From positions 15,004,168-15,068,167 of the forward strand of contig OX457052.1 in NCBI GenBank assembly GCA_949752735.1: a stretch of 64,000 bases of DNA, given 5' to 3'. Each line of letters begins with the position of its first letter. Positions within the stretch are counted from its first letter, which is position 1. Source of the stretch: Lumbricus terrestris. Its lineage: Eukaryota; Annelida; Clitellata; Crassiclitellata; Lumbricidae. Positions 44,801 to 53,175 of this stretch are shown piece by piece. The notes beneath the pieces are model-generated. The model searched no databases, was not told where the DNA came from, and saw only the letters and a program-made list of their open reading frames with translations. The translations under genes and the position numbers were made by a program.

Positions 44801-47800
44801 AAAATCTCACAAGTTCTCGCATTGTAGGAGATGGCTGTTGAGTGTTGATCAAGCATCTGTCAATCTATGCAAGCAGAACATCTATGAATATCCTGGCATA
44901 GCTTTTTGACACATCTCTTTACACGCTTCGACAGTAATTTCTTGGGTTGGAATAGGACATCGTTACACTAAATGATGATGATGATGGTTCTCTGCCCGAA
45001 ATCAGGTTCATTGGCTTTACGCCCCTCGGGATGAGATGAGTGAGGTGGTTTCCCGTTGCCTTCCTCACAGACAATGATGGGTAAGCAACTTGCCCAAGGT
45101 CGCTCAGCAGCACCTTGCGCACCTGCGTCCCACACGCGCTAGCCCGAGATATCTAAATCTCTGAGTGTCAACTCCCAGCCCGGGGCTTGAACCGCAGTCC
45201 GTTGCAACCAACAGACGAATGCCGCTCTCGCTTACCGGTGTAGCTAACTAGACCAGTTATTACACTAAATACATATACGTTAGTGAGGTTTGAACGCAGT
45301 TACACGTACAACACGATGTCAAAATCTGTGCTATATAGCCTAACTACAAGATTGATCCACCGAGATTGGGGTTAATCTGCTTAGCCTCATCAGCTCTGGA
45401 GTCACAATCAGATTTTAAACATAATATGCCGAACGAATATGTAACACCACGTGGGCTTAGGGCAATTTAATATAGACGACTGCACATTTCAACACGTTAA
45501 ATTAAAACATTCTTTTCTCATTACATTTTATAATGCATGGTATATATATATATGCAGTGCTTAAAGTGTAAAAAGGAAGTGCCTGGACGTCCCTCACCTT
45601 TTCAGGTGTGCTGGTCAAACAAGTGGCAGGACGGCATGGAGATGTTAAAATAAGTGCCCGCCATGACCGTCCTGCAGTGTTTAATCTAGTCCCCTCCTCG
45701 GGGGGGAATTGAGGTTTCTGGGGGGGGAGACAATTGAGCGTCCGGTGATGCGCGTAGCACCGAGACTGGGAGGGGCAGGGGTAATTCAAAAAGTTTCTGA
45801 TGGGGAGGGGGTGCACCCCCTCGCCATCAGAAACTTTTTGAATTTCCGCATTGCAATGGCAGCATTTCAAGGTGTCGTCTTAACAAAATAGCTATACTCT
45901 TTCAGTGGCCCATTAGAAACTTTTTGAATTTCACATTGCAATGGCAGCATTTTAAGGTGTCGTCTTAACACAATAGCTGTCCTTTTTCAGTGACCCATTA
46001 GAAAATTTTTGAATTTCCCCATTGTGCAGCATTTTATGGTGTCATCTTAACAAAATATCAGTCCTTTTTCAGTGACCCATTAGAAAATTTTTGAATTTCC
46101 ACATTGCAATGGCAAAATTTTAAGGGGTCATCTTAACAAAATAGCTGTACTTTTTCAGTGGCCCATTAGAAACTTTCTGAATTTCCACATTGCAATGGCA
46201 GCATTTTAAGGTGTCGTCGTAACAAAATAGCTGTATGTTTTCAGTGACCCATTAGAAAATTTTTGAATTTCCACATTGCAATGGCAGCATTTTAAGGTGT
46301 CGTCTTGACAAAATAGCTGTCCTTTTTCAGTGACCCATTAGAAAAATTCAAATGGCAGCATTTTAAGGTGTCGTCTTAACAAAATAGCTATACTTTTTCA
46401 GTGACCCATTAGAAACTTTTTGAATTTCCACATTGCAATGGCATTTTAAGGTGTCGTCCAAACAAAATAGCTGTACTTTTTCAGTGACCCATTAGAAAAT
46501 TTAGGAATTTTCACATTGGAATGGCAGCATTTTAAGGTGTCGTCTTAACAAAATAGCTGTACTATTTCAGTGACGCATTAGAAACTTTTTGATTTTCCAC
46601 AATGCAATAGCAGCATTTTAACGGGTCATCTTTACAAACTAGCCGTACTTTTTCAGTGATCCATTAGAAACTTTCTGAATGTTCACATTGCAATGACAGC
46701 ATTTTAAGGTGTCATCTTATCAACATAGCTGTAATTTTTCAGTGACCCATTAGAAACTTTTTGAATTTCCACATTGAAATGGCAGCATTTTAAGGTGTCA
46801 TCTTAACATGATAGTATCATATATTATAGTAGTAAATAATGTCATGATAATCATATAATAATAAATAATATCACGGTATATTATAACACTTCATGTAAAA
46901 CAATGATGAAAACAGTAACTAAAAACCAATATCGTTTTGTCAAAATTTTCTGGGGGGGAAATGTCAATCCTGGGGGGGGACTTTTCCCCCCCCCAGAGAC
47001 GTCTAGATTAAACACTGACTGTCCTGCCACACTTTAAGCCCTGAATATATGAAATATGATTAGCAAATAATAATAATAATAATAACAATAATACTTAGGT
47101 TCATGTATGTTCCCAAAGAACAGGAGAGTCATTTTGTTTAGCTCAAATGTTCATCATCACAATAAAAAGCTTCATGTCTGTAGCGGTCAGATGCAGCGAG
47201 ATATCACATAATATTCTCAATCTGTTCGAGATCGGTGTTAATGAATTCTACGTCTGCAAGGGTATATAGGGTCTACCCATAAACAAACCATACATTCGCT
47301 TGGTTCATCTAGGTCAGAAACAAATGGGTTCATGAAATTAACATGTAGTAGGCACATTGCGCACAGTTTGGTCCGTCACCGTCAGGGCAACGACTCAAGC
47401 GAAAATGCTGTAGGCCTATGCCTCACAAGCATGGTGGGGATTTGCGTCTCACAAAGGTCATGAGATGTTTGAAGTGGTAAGCCTACTGCAATGCTTAATT
47501 AGGGGGCAATAATTATCGTCCCTCAGATACTCTAACCAGAAAACTTAAAATTTAAATAACAAGTGATCACACGATTTCAACTTTCAAGGCTGCCTAAACC
47601 CAGATTTTCCAGAAAGTGGGACAACTCTCTCAACTCTTTGGGCAGCTTGTACATTTCTGATGCAAGAATTAGGCCTTGGTATATTTTAAAACCTTTGGGC
47701 AAGCTGAAGAGCAGTTTGCAATAGATCGGTTAAAAAGAATATTCCATTAAACATCATTTTATTCTATTTTATATATCATTCCTATCACTATCGTTTCCTT

Positions 47801-48742
47801 AATGACAATGTCTCGACAGTTTATATAGGTTCTTCAGAACTCATAAGGTTAGGGCTCAAGTGATTTTTTTCGTTCTGAGTAAAAACATTTACATTATAAT
47901 TACATGCAAAGTAGGTCCCACGTACGCCGCAAGCGAATTCTTATAATAGGCATCCCGCGTCGATCCAATATAATTAGGCCATTAATCAGGCCGTAAAATT
48001 TCTCTGGCGTTTAGACTGAAGAATAGCTTATCCAAGGTGAGAACCGCAGAGGGTTGGGAGGGTTGAATTCCTCCTCATTGATTAGCCTTATTTGTTTGCA
48101 CACCCCAACTACTTGTGTGGATCATAGTACAACACATCCCCCAATTATTTTTCTACAATTCTCATACTGATCTTGTCCATGAGTAATACAGTACATTTGA
48201 GAAAAATAACTGGGATCAGACGTTGATATATGTAGGCTTGGGGGTGTGCAACGAGGTCTTTACTATTGTTTGTATGTGCACTTGTTACAGCGCCCCTTCA
48301 AGCTCTCTACCCAGAGGCGCTCCCGACTGCAGAGCGGACACTGCATCGGAGTTTCACGCCGAAGCGCCGAGCAATTGCGAGTGAAAGACTTGCTCAAGGT
48401 CCCTATGCGGCGACTTGGGCTGGATTCGAACCTTGAACCTTTAGGCTTCAAGACAACGACGCCACCATTACACCACCGTGGTGTCCTTAGAAGACTAGGG
48501 GTTGAACCCCACAACCCCCAAGGCACTTCTCAGTTTTCACCCTGGTGTACTAAAAAAAATTTAGAATTACAAATAGCTGAACGAGAAGAGTACTTACGCC
48601 AGCTGACGCCTCGTCTTCCCATGATCTCCTTCGTATCGGAGTTGTACATGAACCGTCCGGCATTGTGCATGGACGTCCTGAACCTGACGCAGCAACTGGG
48701 CTTCGCTTCCTTTTCCGCTCCTTCATTGTTGTTTCCTTCCAT
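35586..48742 (-). CDS. ATP1B: Na+/K+-ATPase beta subunit, whole gene (six coding exons)
   Basis: Coding exons, minus strand: 48742-48598, 44468-44328, 40136-40023, 38604-38420 (3' end uncertain), 36874-36704, 35825-35586. About 331 aa against ~300-320 for the family. Seen: cytosolic N-terminus with FMYNSDTKEIMGRRGVSW, one TM segment (CFYFVFYCMLAGFWAACM), then an ectodomain with paired cysteines, several NxS/T sites (NTS, NAT, NCT, NVT) and the YFYPYFNQ motif that corresponds to QYYPYYGK. Known of the family: it is the type II glycoprotein that escorts the alpha subunit to the plasma membrane and modulates K+ affinity. H+/K+-ATPase beta is homologous, so the exact paralogue is unproven. There is an extra Cys pair in exon 5. 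Confidence 0.93.
36100..36232 (-). mobile_element. tRNA-derived SINE, 3' fragment
   Basis: GAGCACCCCTTCAAGTTCAC and TGCATCGGAGTTTCGCACCG match the SINE body and tail in reverse; the tRNA head is missing. ATP1B intron 5. Confidence 0.75.
36704..36874 (-). CDS. ATP1B: ATP1B exon 5: ectodomain
   Basis: 171 nt, acceptor GGTAG, donor GTTAGT, phase 0 to 0. Encodes VFLWEPNNVTF, then DKCSS, DECKNQ and ends FISVSCEGE, corresponding to VLPVQCTGK. The Cys-x10-Cys pair is extra compared with vertebrate beta subunits. Confidence 0.87.
37640..37840 (-). mobile_element. Possible tRNA-derived SINE (third type)
   Basis: On the minus strand, GGTCAGTGACCATGTGG followed by TTGAGAGTTCAAACTCT resembles an A-box and B-box pair. 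Only one copy is seen, so the call is weak. Confidence 0.35.
38420..38604 (-). CDS. ATP1B: ATP1B exon 4: first disulfide region (3' end uncertain)
   Basis: Acceptor GTCTTTTTTAG lies at the edge of the 30-bp minisatellite. Encodes KSCSLYNG, IPCQFDM, LGDNCTES and GRPCVLLRINKAG, the Cys pattern of the ectodomain. The best-looking donor (GCAG|GTGTTT, 38421) breaks phase with exon 5. Phase-compatible choices are 38420 (GTTTTG) or 38393 (GTTAGA). I list the shorter. Confidence 0.85.
38605..39296 (-). repeat. 30-bp minisatellite carrying splice-site-like motifs
   Basis: About 17 units in two blocks (38605-38716 and 38905-39296), separated by unrelated sequence. On the ATP1B sense strand each unit reads ATGACAATGTAAGTTCTATT then GTTTTAGCAT, so it holds a donor-like AAT|GTAAGT and an acceptor-like TTTTAG. 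The unit nearest the gene contains the real exon 4 acceptor. Confidence 0.9.
39644..39986. mobile_element. Non-autonomous hAT element, CAGTGGTTCCCAACC termini
   Basis: Ends CAGTGGTTCCCAACC and GGTTGGGAACCACTG, perfect 8-bp duplication AACTAACC, 343 bp. Internal TGGCCC motifs repeat. ATP1B intron 3, 37 bp from exon 3. Confidence 0.95.
40023..40136 (-). CDS. ATP1B: ATP1B exon 3: membrane-proximal ectodomain
   Basis: 114 nt, acceptor TTTGTAG and donor GTAAGC. Starts GMSYEPF, corresponding to PGLSFRP in the family, and contains INTS and ANAT glycosylation sites before YDVYVQRL. Confidence 0.9.
40195..40510 (-). mobile_element. LINE 3' UTR/tail fragment, inverted
   Basis: TTGTATTGTATCTG, AAAGCGCTTTCTCC and TTCAGAGGCGCTCCCA mark the inverted tail; CATTCCAAAGATTAGGACC further in resembles LINE 3' UTR sequence seen near 5460. 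Confidence 0.5.
40527..40808. mobile_element. hAT-like MITE, CAGGGGCGGAGACCTAGG termini
   Basis: Left CAGGGGCGGAGACCTAGG, right AGGTCTCCACCTATG (imperfect TIR), perfect 8-bp duplication CTTTAGGA. ATP1B intron 2. Confidence 0.8.
41418..41568. mobile_element. MITE fragment, CAGGGTGAGAATT family
   Basis: Left CAGGGTGAGAATTTC, right ACAATTCTCATACTG. Relatives at 52015-52155 (intact) and near 48050-48170. Its right part is included in the 520-bp duplication. Confidence 0.65.
41652..41852 (-). mobile_element. tRNA-derived SINE, copy inside duplication unit 1
   Basis: Minus-strand order: tRNA-like head near 41850 with B-box region GGTTCGAATCCACC, body, and tail TTGAAGGGGCGCTATAACA ending near 41652. 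Confidence 0.88.
42172..42372 (-). mobile_element. tRNA-derived SINE, copy inside duplication unit 2
   Basis: Identical to the 41652-41852 copy, carried by the 520-bp duplication and not a separate insertion. Confidence 0.88.
42990..43175. mobile_element. Degraded hAT-like right end
   Basis: GGCCCAAAAGTTTGAGAACGCTGG at about 43150 resembles the GTTTGAGAACC terminus of the 30118 element; repeated GGGGGATAATGTC motifs precede it. The left end is not found. Confidence 0.4.
44328..44468 (-). CDS. ATP1B: ATP1B exon 2: transmembrane segment
   Basis: Acceptor TTTTTCTACAG. Completes the codon after SW and encodes KVLCFYFVFYCMLAGFWAA, the single TM helix, then RTLDPVVPTM. Donor CCCAG|GTCGGC, phase 1. 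Confidence 0.93.
44544..44751. mobile_element. TGCAGTT-rich hAT-like MITE, copy 4 (inverted)
   Basis: Left CAGGGCTGTTTTTAAGG, right GTTAAAAAAAGCCCTT, perfect 8-bp duplication GAGTTCAG. AACTGCAC motifs repeat inside. ATP1B intron 1, about 75 bp upstream of exon 2. Confidence 0.9.
44955..45262 (-). mobile_element. Second tRNA-derived SINE type
   Basis: On the minus strand the head has TAGTTAGCTACACCGG (A-box-like) and GCGGTTCAAGCCCCGG (B-box-like); the 3' side ends in (ATC)n. Body and tail differ from the main SINE. Confidence 0.6.
45783..45844. repeat. 62-nt near-perfect palindrome
   Basis: Two 31-nt arms, from AATTCAAAAAGTTTCTGATG to the mirror CATCAGAAACTTTTTGAATT, one mismatch, no spacer. 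The right arm is the start of the tandem array, so the palindrome is an inverted repeat of the array's first unit. Confidence 0.85.
45815..46805. repeat. ~85-bp tandem array, about 11-12 diverged copies
   Basis: The unit includes CCCATTAGAAACTTTTTGAA, CACATTGCAATGGCAGCATT and AACAAAATAGCTG. Unit starts near 45909, 45994, 46076 and 46162. A related unit is found inside the element at 53176-55914. Confidence 0.92.
47052..48284. other. ATP1B intron 1, unassigned part
   Basis: Short (AAT)n at 47067-47090, a CAGGGTGAGAATT-family fragment near 48050-48170, otherwise nothing recognised. Confidence 0.35.
48285..48486 (-). mobile_element. tRNA-derived SINE, intronic copy
   Basis: Inverted: tail ACAGCGCCCCTTCAAGC at the left, body TGCATCGGAGTTTCACGCCG, head GGATTCGAACCTTGAACC. 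ATP1B intron 1. Confidence 0.85.
48598..48742 (-). CDS. ATP1B: ATP1B exon 1: cytosolic N-terminus
   Basis: ATG at 48742, 48 codons plus one base. It ends GRFMYNSDTKEIMGRRGVSW, matching the family pattern of an aromatic-Asn-Ser segment, a Gly-Arg pair and a terminal SW. Donor C|GTAAGT is consensus. Confidence 0.93.
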
Positions 48743-49100
48743 CTTCTCCTTAGTGGCAACAACAGTCGACCTATAACGCGTCTAGTCTCCACTGCGTCTC
48801 GACGTCGATTTCGTCTCGGTCAGGCTCCCGAAATTCACCAGTTACGCACGGCTGGCCAGAACGTCGCTGCTACGCGTTATACTCCAGTTACCACCGGTTC
48901 CTAGCACAATCGACGAGAAACGGAGATACACTTTCTAACAGTCACACAAAGGCACAGGCACACACACACAGACCTATACGAATGCGTACACCGTTTGCGA
49001 TTCAAAATGCGGCAACGGTACTTATAATGGCATGCGTACACCGCCAAAGAAAGCCGGTGAGCGACCTATACACATGAATCGTCAACAGGTAGGTTCAGGT
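48743..49100 (-). promoter_or_regulatory. Probable 5' UTR/promoter region of ATP1B
   Basis: The 200 bp upstream of the ATG are richer in CpG than the surroundings (CGACGTCGATTTCGTCTCGG). No TATA box is obvious. A (CA)n stretch lies near 48950-48970. The transcription start is not resolved. Confidence 0.35.
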
Positions 49101-50867
49101 TCCTCGCTTGAACACCTATTGAGGACTTTAATCGAGTGGTAACTATACAAGCTGTCGTTGGTTCAGCATCAAAAGGCTTTAACAATATAACGAAGAGGAG
49201 CCAGCCGAGTGGGGCGGGCGGCCGGGCGCGCTTGGGGCTTGCTGAGAGCGCACGAATCCAGTTCTCGCCTGTATACGCTGTACTGCTTGAGTTTATGGGG
49301 GAAACGAGACCTAGGCCTATATGCTGAGAAGAATGGGAATAGAATAAATTATAAAATGGATAGAATAGAACGGCCTTTACGGTGGCTATAGGCTGCGACG
49401 TTTTGTGGGGCTGTTACAAAAGAGATAGATCGAGCATAGCTTCATAGCTTAAACGTCCAACGTTTACCGCTAACTAACATACCCCTGAAGCATTCGGCGA
49501 TTTATAATTATAACAATAAAGCGTGTGTTATAAGTATACTGTAGTATAATCGTAATTCATAATTTAAAATATCTACTCTGAAATTACCACCACGGACAAC
49601 CCTTGTAACTCAACGCAGGCTTACGCAGCGCTCGTGAATAAGCTGGTGCCCCGCGCTCGGCTTTCGAGTGGCGTTTTAGAAATTTCGAGTTTACGATTAC
49701 GATAACGAAATTATAAGCACATATGACGCTGCCATGGCTTATTCGTGAAAGCTGCGGTCCGTTAGTCGAGATGTCCAGAGATCGATAGGCAGCATAGGCC
49801 TAGGCCTACCAGGCTATCAAGTGGAGGTCCGAGTCCGGTTGCAAGACAGACCACAGAGTTGCAGAAGGCATCTACATTATAGGCCTATACTCTCAGAAAA
49901 AGTATGTGACTTATAGGTGTCACCCAATAAATTGCTTTCTCTCTCACTTCACTGAACACGTTCTGCCTATAGACCTACTTTCAACTTCGGCGACTCAGAC
50001 TCTGTGTACAGACATTTCTTATCCTCTATCTATACCGTCATTTCAATAATGTTGTCCGCGCTTTCTCTGCTCTCGAATTTACTATTGCAATTCTCTCCTT
50101 GTTGGTTTAGGGCTTTAGGCCCACCCAATTGTTCGCAGGCCTACATGTATATCGGCTCTTCACGCCGATATTGAATGCCACCAGCGAGACTTAGGCCTAC
50201 AGGCCCTGGCCCCCTAGTTCGCCCTCCTCAATTCTTTCACCTCTCTACATTTCAACCTGAAAATTTTTCAGCCGCACCTAAAAGATGTCGACGAGTAGTA
50301 CAACTACATGCATGGGGTGGCACAAATATGCCTGACATACATGTTTATAACGAACTTCGACGGTCGAAATTTGAAGTAACGCTACTGGGGCTGGGTTCAG
50401 TGAGACCATGCAGTTTACTTGCAATCGCTATAATTATCAAATTTTTATATCAACTTAGAATTTGAGCAAGCCGTGTTGGTTGGCTGGATTGTGTCGGTAT
50501 CACGTCATAATCTGCATGGGAAGATCGTGCCCAGTAAAATTCTACCTGAGGATTGAGCTAAAGGTGTAGGCCTATCCTACTATGCTACTGCACTTATATG
50601 CGTGGGTTACTAAGGGTTACTTTGGAATTGAACACTAACAGTGTGGGCACAAGCAGTGTCATCCGGCTAGGCCATAAAATCCCCCAAAGCCCCTCCCCAT
50701 CGTAAATTCCTGGCTACGCCACTGGACACAAGGTTTGCACTATCAGTGTCTCAGTCTATCACACAAGCAAAAACGAATTGGATTCTTGCCACTAAAGTAG
50801 CATGTGTCCTTCAACCCAACTCACAGCCAGAGGATTTAGGGGATATAGGACTTATAGGTCTAGTATA
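49101..50867. other. Intergenic DNA with repeat fragments, no gene supported
   Basis: Contains the dispersed motif at 49630, TAGGCCTA clusters and the right end of a CAGTGGCGTAGCCA MITE (CCTGGCTACGCCACTG, 50710-50725). A 96-codon plus-strand ORF at 50175 has no recognisable domain. Confidence 0.4.
49630..49715. repeat. Dispersed ~85-bp conserved motif, copy 2
   Basis: CGCTCGTGAATAAGCTGGTG, CGCTCGGCTTTCGAGTGG and TTTAGAAATTTCGAG with ACGATTACGATA, closely matching 32061-32145. It lies about 900 bp upstream of the ATP1B ATG. Confidence 0.6.
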
Positions 50868-51068
50868 TTTCTAGGCCGCGGTGGTGCACCGTTGCCTTGC
50901 AGCCAAGGGTTGCAGGTTCAAATCCGCCTCAAGCCGCCGTATAGGGACTTTGGGCAAGGTCTTCACTCGCAATTGCTCAGCACTTCGGCGTGAAACTCAG
51001 ATTCAGTGTTCGCGCTGTAGTCGGGAGCGCTTCTGAGTAGTACTCTTGAAGGGGCGCTATAACAAGTG
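50868..51068 (+). mobile_element. tRNA-derived SINE, plus-strand copy
   Basis: Head GGCCGCGGTGGTGCACCG and GCAGGTTCAAATCCGCC (B-box-like), body GCAATTGCTCAGCACTTCGG, tail CTTGAAGGGGCGCTATAACA. Confidence 0.88.
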
Positions 51069-51260
51069 CACATACAAATTTTAAAAAACATTATTGCAAT
51101 GGCGTAATTAATTGGGTCGTGCGTATAATTGCCGATTGCAGCAGGGGAATGAAAATCCAGTTGTAATTGCTCAACGCTTTGTGATTGACAAATCAATCTC
51201 GTCGTTGATTTTTTATTTATTTATTTATCTAAAGCACTTTTGCCTGTATACGCTCTTTAG

Positions 51261-51459
51261 CAGGGCTTTTTTAACGTTCAGTTGTACACAAAATGTGCAG
51301 TTCTAAATGGATTTGTGCAGTTGTAGAAGCACTTCTGTGCAGTTAAAACTAGTTGAAAAAGGCTATTTTCCTCCGACTGCATGGGAGTAATTTACCGTGG
51401 CAGATGGCAAAGAAAAGAAGGGGTTGTGCAGTTCTAAAAATTCCTTAAAAACAGCCCTG
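51261..51459. mobile_element. TGCAGTT-rich hAT-like MITE, copy 5
   Basis: Ends CAGGGCTTTTTTAACG and CCTTAAAAACAGCCCTG, flanks CTCTTTAG and CTCTTTTAG (one inserted T). GTGCAGTTSTA recurs five times. Confidence 0.88.
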
Positions 51460-51849
51460 CTCTTTTAGCTAGTGAATGTGAATCTCAGACACAACAGAAT
51501 GCTTGCCACGAAAAAATCGAAGCATACAAACGGCAGAGTAAATTAGACTCTTAATTGGCACTTGATTTACACGATGATAGACTCCCCGCCTACCCAATCT
51601 ATCCTAAATTGGGGTCCCCATCATCCTTTCCTTCAACACATAAAATAATGAGAAAGCCAAGTTATCCAACGGAACACTCCTCCTCAAGCTGTAAAATTTC
51701 TGCAAGTAGCATCTACAAATTGGGGTTGGGGGTTTGGAGAACGATCACCTCCCCACGGTTATCCGAAGTGAGGGGTGTAACGTCAGCGTTCTGAAAGAGG
51801 CTTGTCGTTGTTTAACGACACTGCCATAATTATATCAGAGATGATTATT

Positions 51850-51905
51850 GTCGCCCTCCTCCTTTAACAAGGCCTGGGACTGGTGCTGTCAGAGTGCAAC
51901 CAGTG
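51850..51905 (-). repeat. Dispersed module (inverted) CCTCCTCCTTT...GGGACTGG
   Basis: CGCCCTCCTCCTTTAACAAG and CTGGGACTGGTGCTG, the inverse of the module at 9645-9725. Confidence 0.55.
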
Positions 51906-52014
51906 GCTGAGTTTCACCGTTCTGAATGACTGCTGCCGAGTCTCTATCTAATGAGTCGACAGCCGAGAGTGGTCGGTTTATTCTCCCACTCCATGTGGGT
52001 AGTAGACTGGTAGA

Positions 52015-52155
52015 CAGTGTGAGAATTGTGGAAAAATACTGGGGGGTTAATTAATTAATCCACTTTGATTTGGGGTGTGAAAAACAGACTTTGACATGGG
52101 GCTTTAAGAAAGACTGGGGGGTTGAAACCCCCAAGCCCCCGCAATTCTCACCCTG
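52015..52155. mobile_element. hAT-like MITE, CAGTGTGAGAATTG family, intact copy
   Basis: Ends CAGTGTGAGAATTGTGG and GCAATTCTCACCCTG, perfect 8-bp duplication CTGGTAGA, 141 bp. Gives the boundary model for the fragment at 41418. Confidence 0.87.
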
Positions 52156-52275
52156 CTGGTAGACGCCACTGATTTAGGTGGGGGTCTATTAGAATAAAAT
52201 CATCATAATAATTATATGCAGCTGTTCAAAGTGGGCTATATAATCTCTGACAAATGCACATTAGGCTATGTATAC

Positions 52276-52555
52276 AAGGGCGGATACAGAAATTCTCGAG
52301 GGGGGGCAATTTTTTTGTCTTGTTGGTGGGACAGGGGGAAAAAATTCGGTTTTTTTAGTCATCGACCAATTTTTCGTTAAACAATCGACGGGGGGCCAAG
52401 TCCCATGCGATTTTTTGATAGGGGGGGCCTGATGTCCGGTTTTTCTCTCCGACTACATTTGTTTAATGGCTTGTTGAAACCAAATGGGGGGCCACGTCCC
52501 ATGCAATTTTTTAATGGGGGGAGGGGGCATGGCCGGATAGACACTGGACAATCCA
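52276..52555. mobile_element. hAT-like MITE, CAAGGGCGGATACAG family, copy 3
   Basis: Left CAAGGGCGGATACAGAAAT; an internal partial duplication of GGGGGGCCAMGTCCCATGC. The right terminus is not clear. Confidence 0.6.
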
Positions 52556-53175
52556 GACAAGTCAACATAGGCCTACACTTGGCAAAGTCAATCGCTTCAT
52601 ATATTAGCCCCTGCCTTCCATATTCCACCTTCCTCTATAATAGACCTATAGGGCCTACTCGATCACTTCTCTCACATTAAAATTAGCTCTCAATCAGTCA
52701 GTTGATTGAGCGAACACAAGTGACTGAAGTTAACAAGCGCACAATAATTAAGTGTGCTTTCGAGCCTGCAGGCTTATTCCTACTCGCTGTGCGTCAGGAT
52801 ATAGCATGGCTAATATTGGCCATTTAACTTCGTAAACATCCATTTCCACTTGAAGTTATATAAACTTCCATATCCACTTGTAACTTCGCCACTGCATGGT
52901 TGTTCTCTTTCTCTGCCAGCAGTGGCGGCGCCACCGAAATCTCAAGAAAAGTTTCCATTTCAGCCGTAAAAATTTCTGACGACCTTTTTTTTAGTCATTT
53001 GGTCGAAACCTTGGAAAATGGTCCTTTTTTCATATCCGCCAAACTGTCTTCCAAACCACGTGCGTACCGTACCCTTAGGCCTACGGGGTTTTTTGGGAGG
53101 GGGGCTACAGGGGGTTAATCGTGCAAATTTTTCATTTTTACATTGGAAAAAATGGATCGACTTTTGGGGGCTTAG

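Larger units (their letters stand above)
45675..47018. mobile_element. hAT-like element with internal tandem array (nested)
   Basis: Ends CAGTGTTTAATCTAGTCCCC and GTCTAGATTAAACACTG, flanks CCGTCCTG and CTGTCCTG. Same termini as the 193-bp MITE at 1064-1256. The extra length is the ~85-bp array. No transposase. Confidence 0.82.
45555..47043. mobile_element. hAT-like element, CTTAAAGTGT family, copy 2 (outer shell of nest)
   Basis: Ends CAGTGCTTAAAGTGTA and CCACACTTTAAGCCCTG, flanks TATATATG and AATATATG. Interrupted by the element at 45675-47018. Confidence 0.8.

Noticed and set aside
50175..50465. 96-codon ORF as a short secreted or membrane protein
   Set aside because: The only hydrophobic stretch is C-terminal in AT-rich DNA; no motif, splice site or repeat support.
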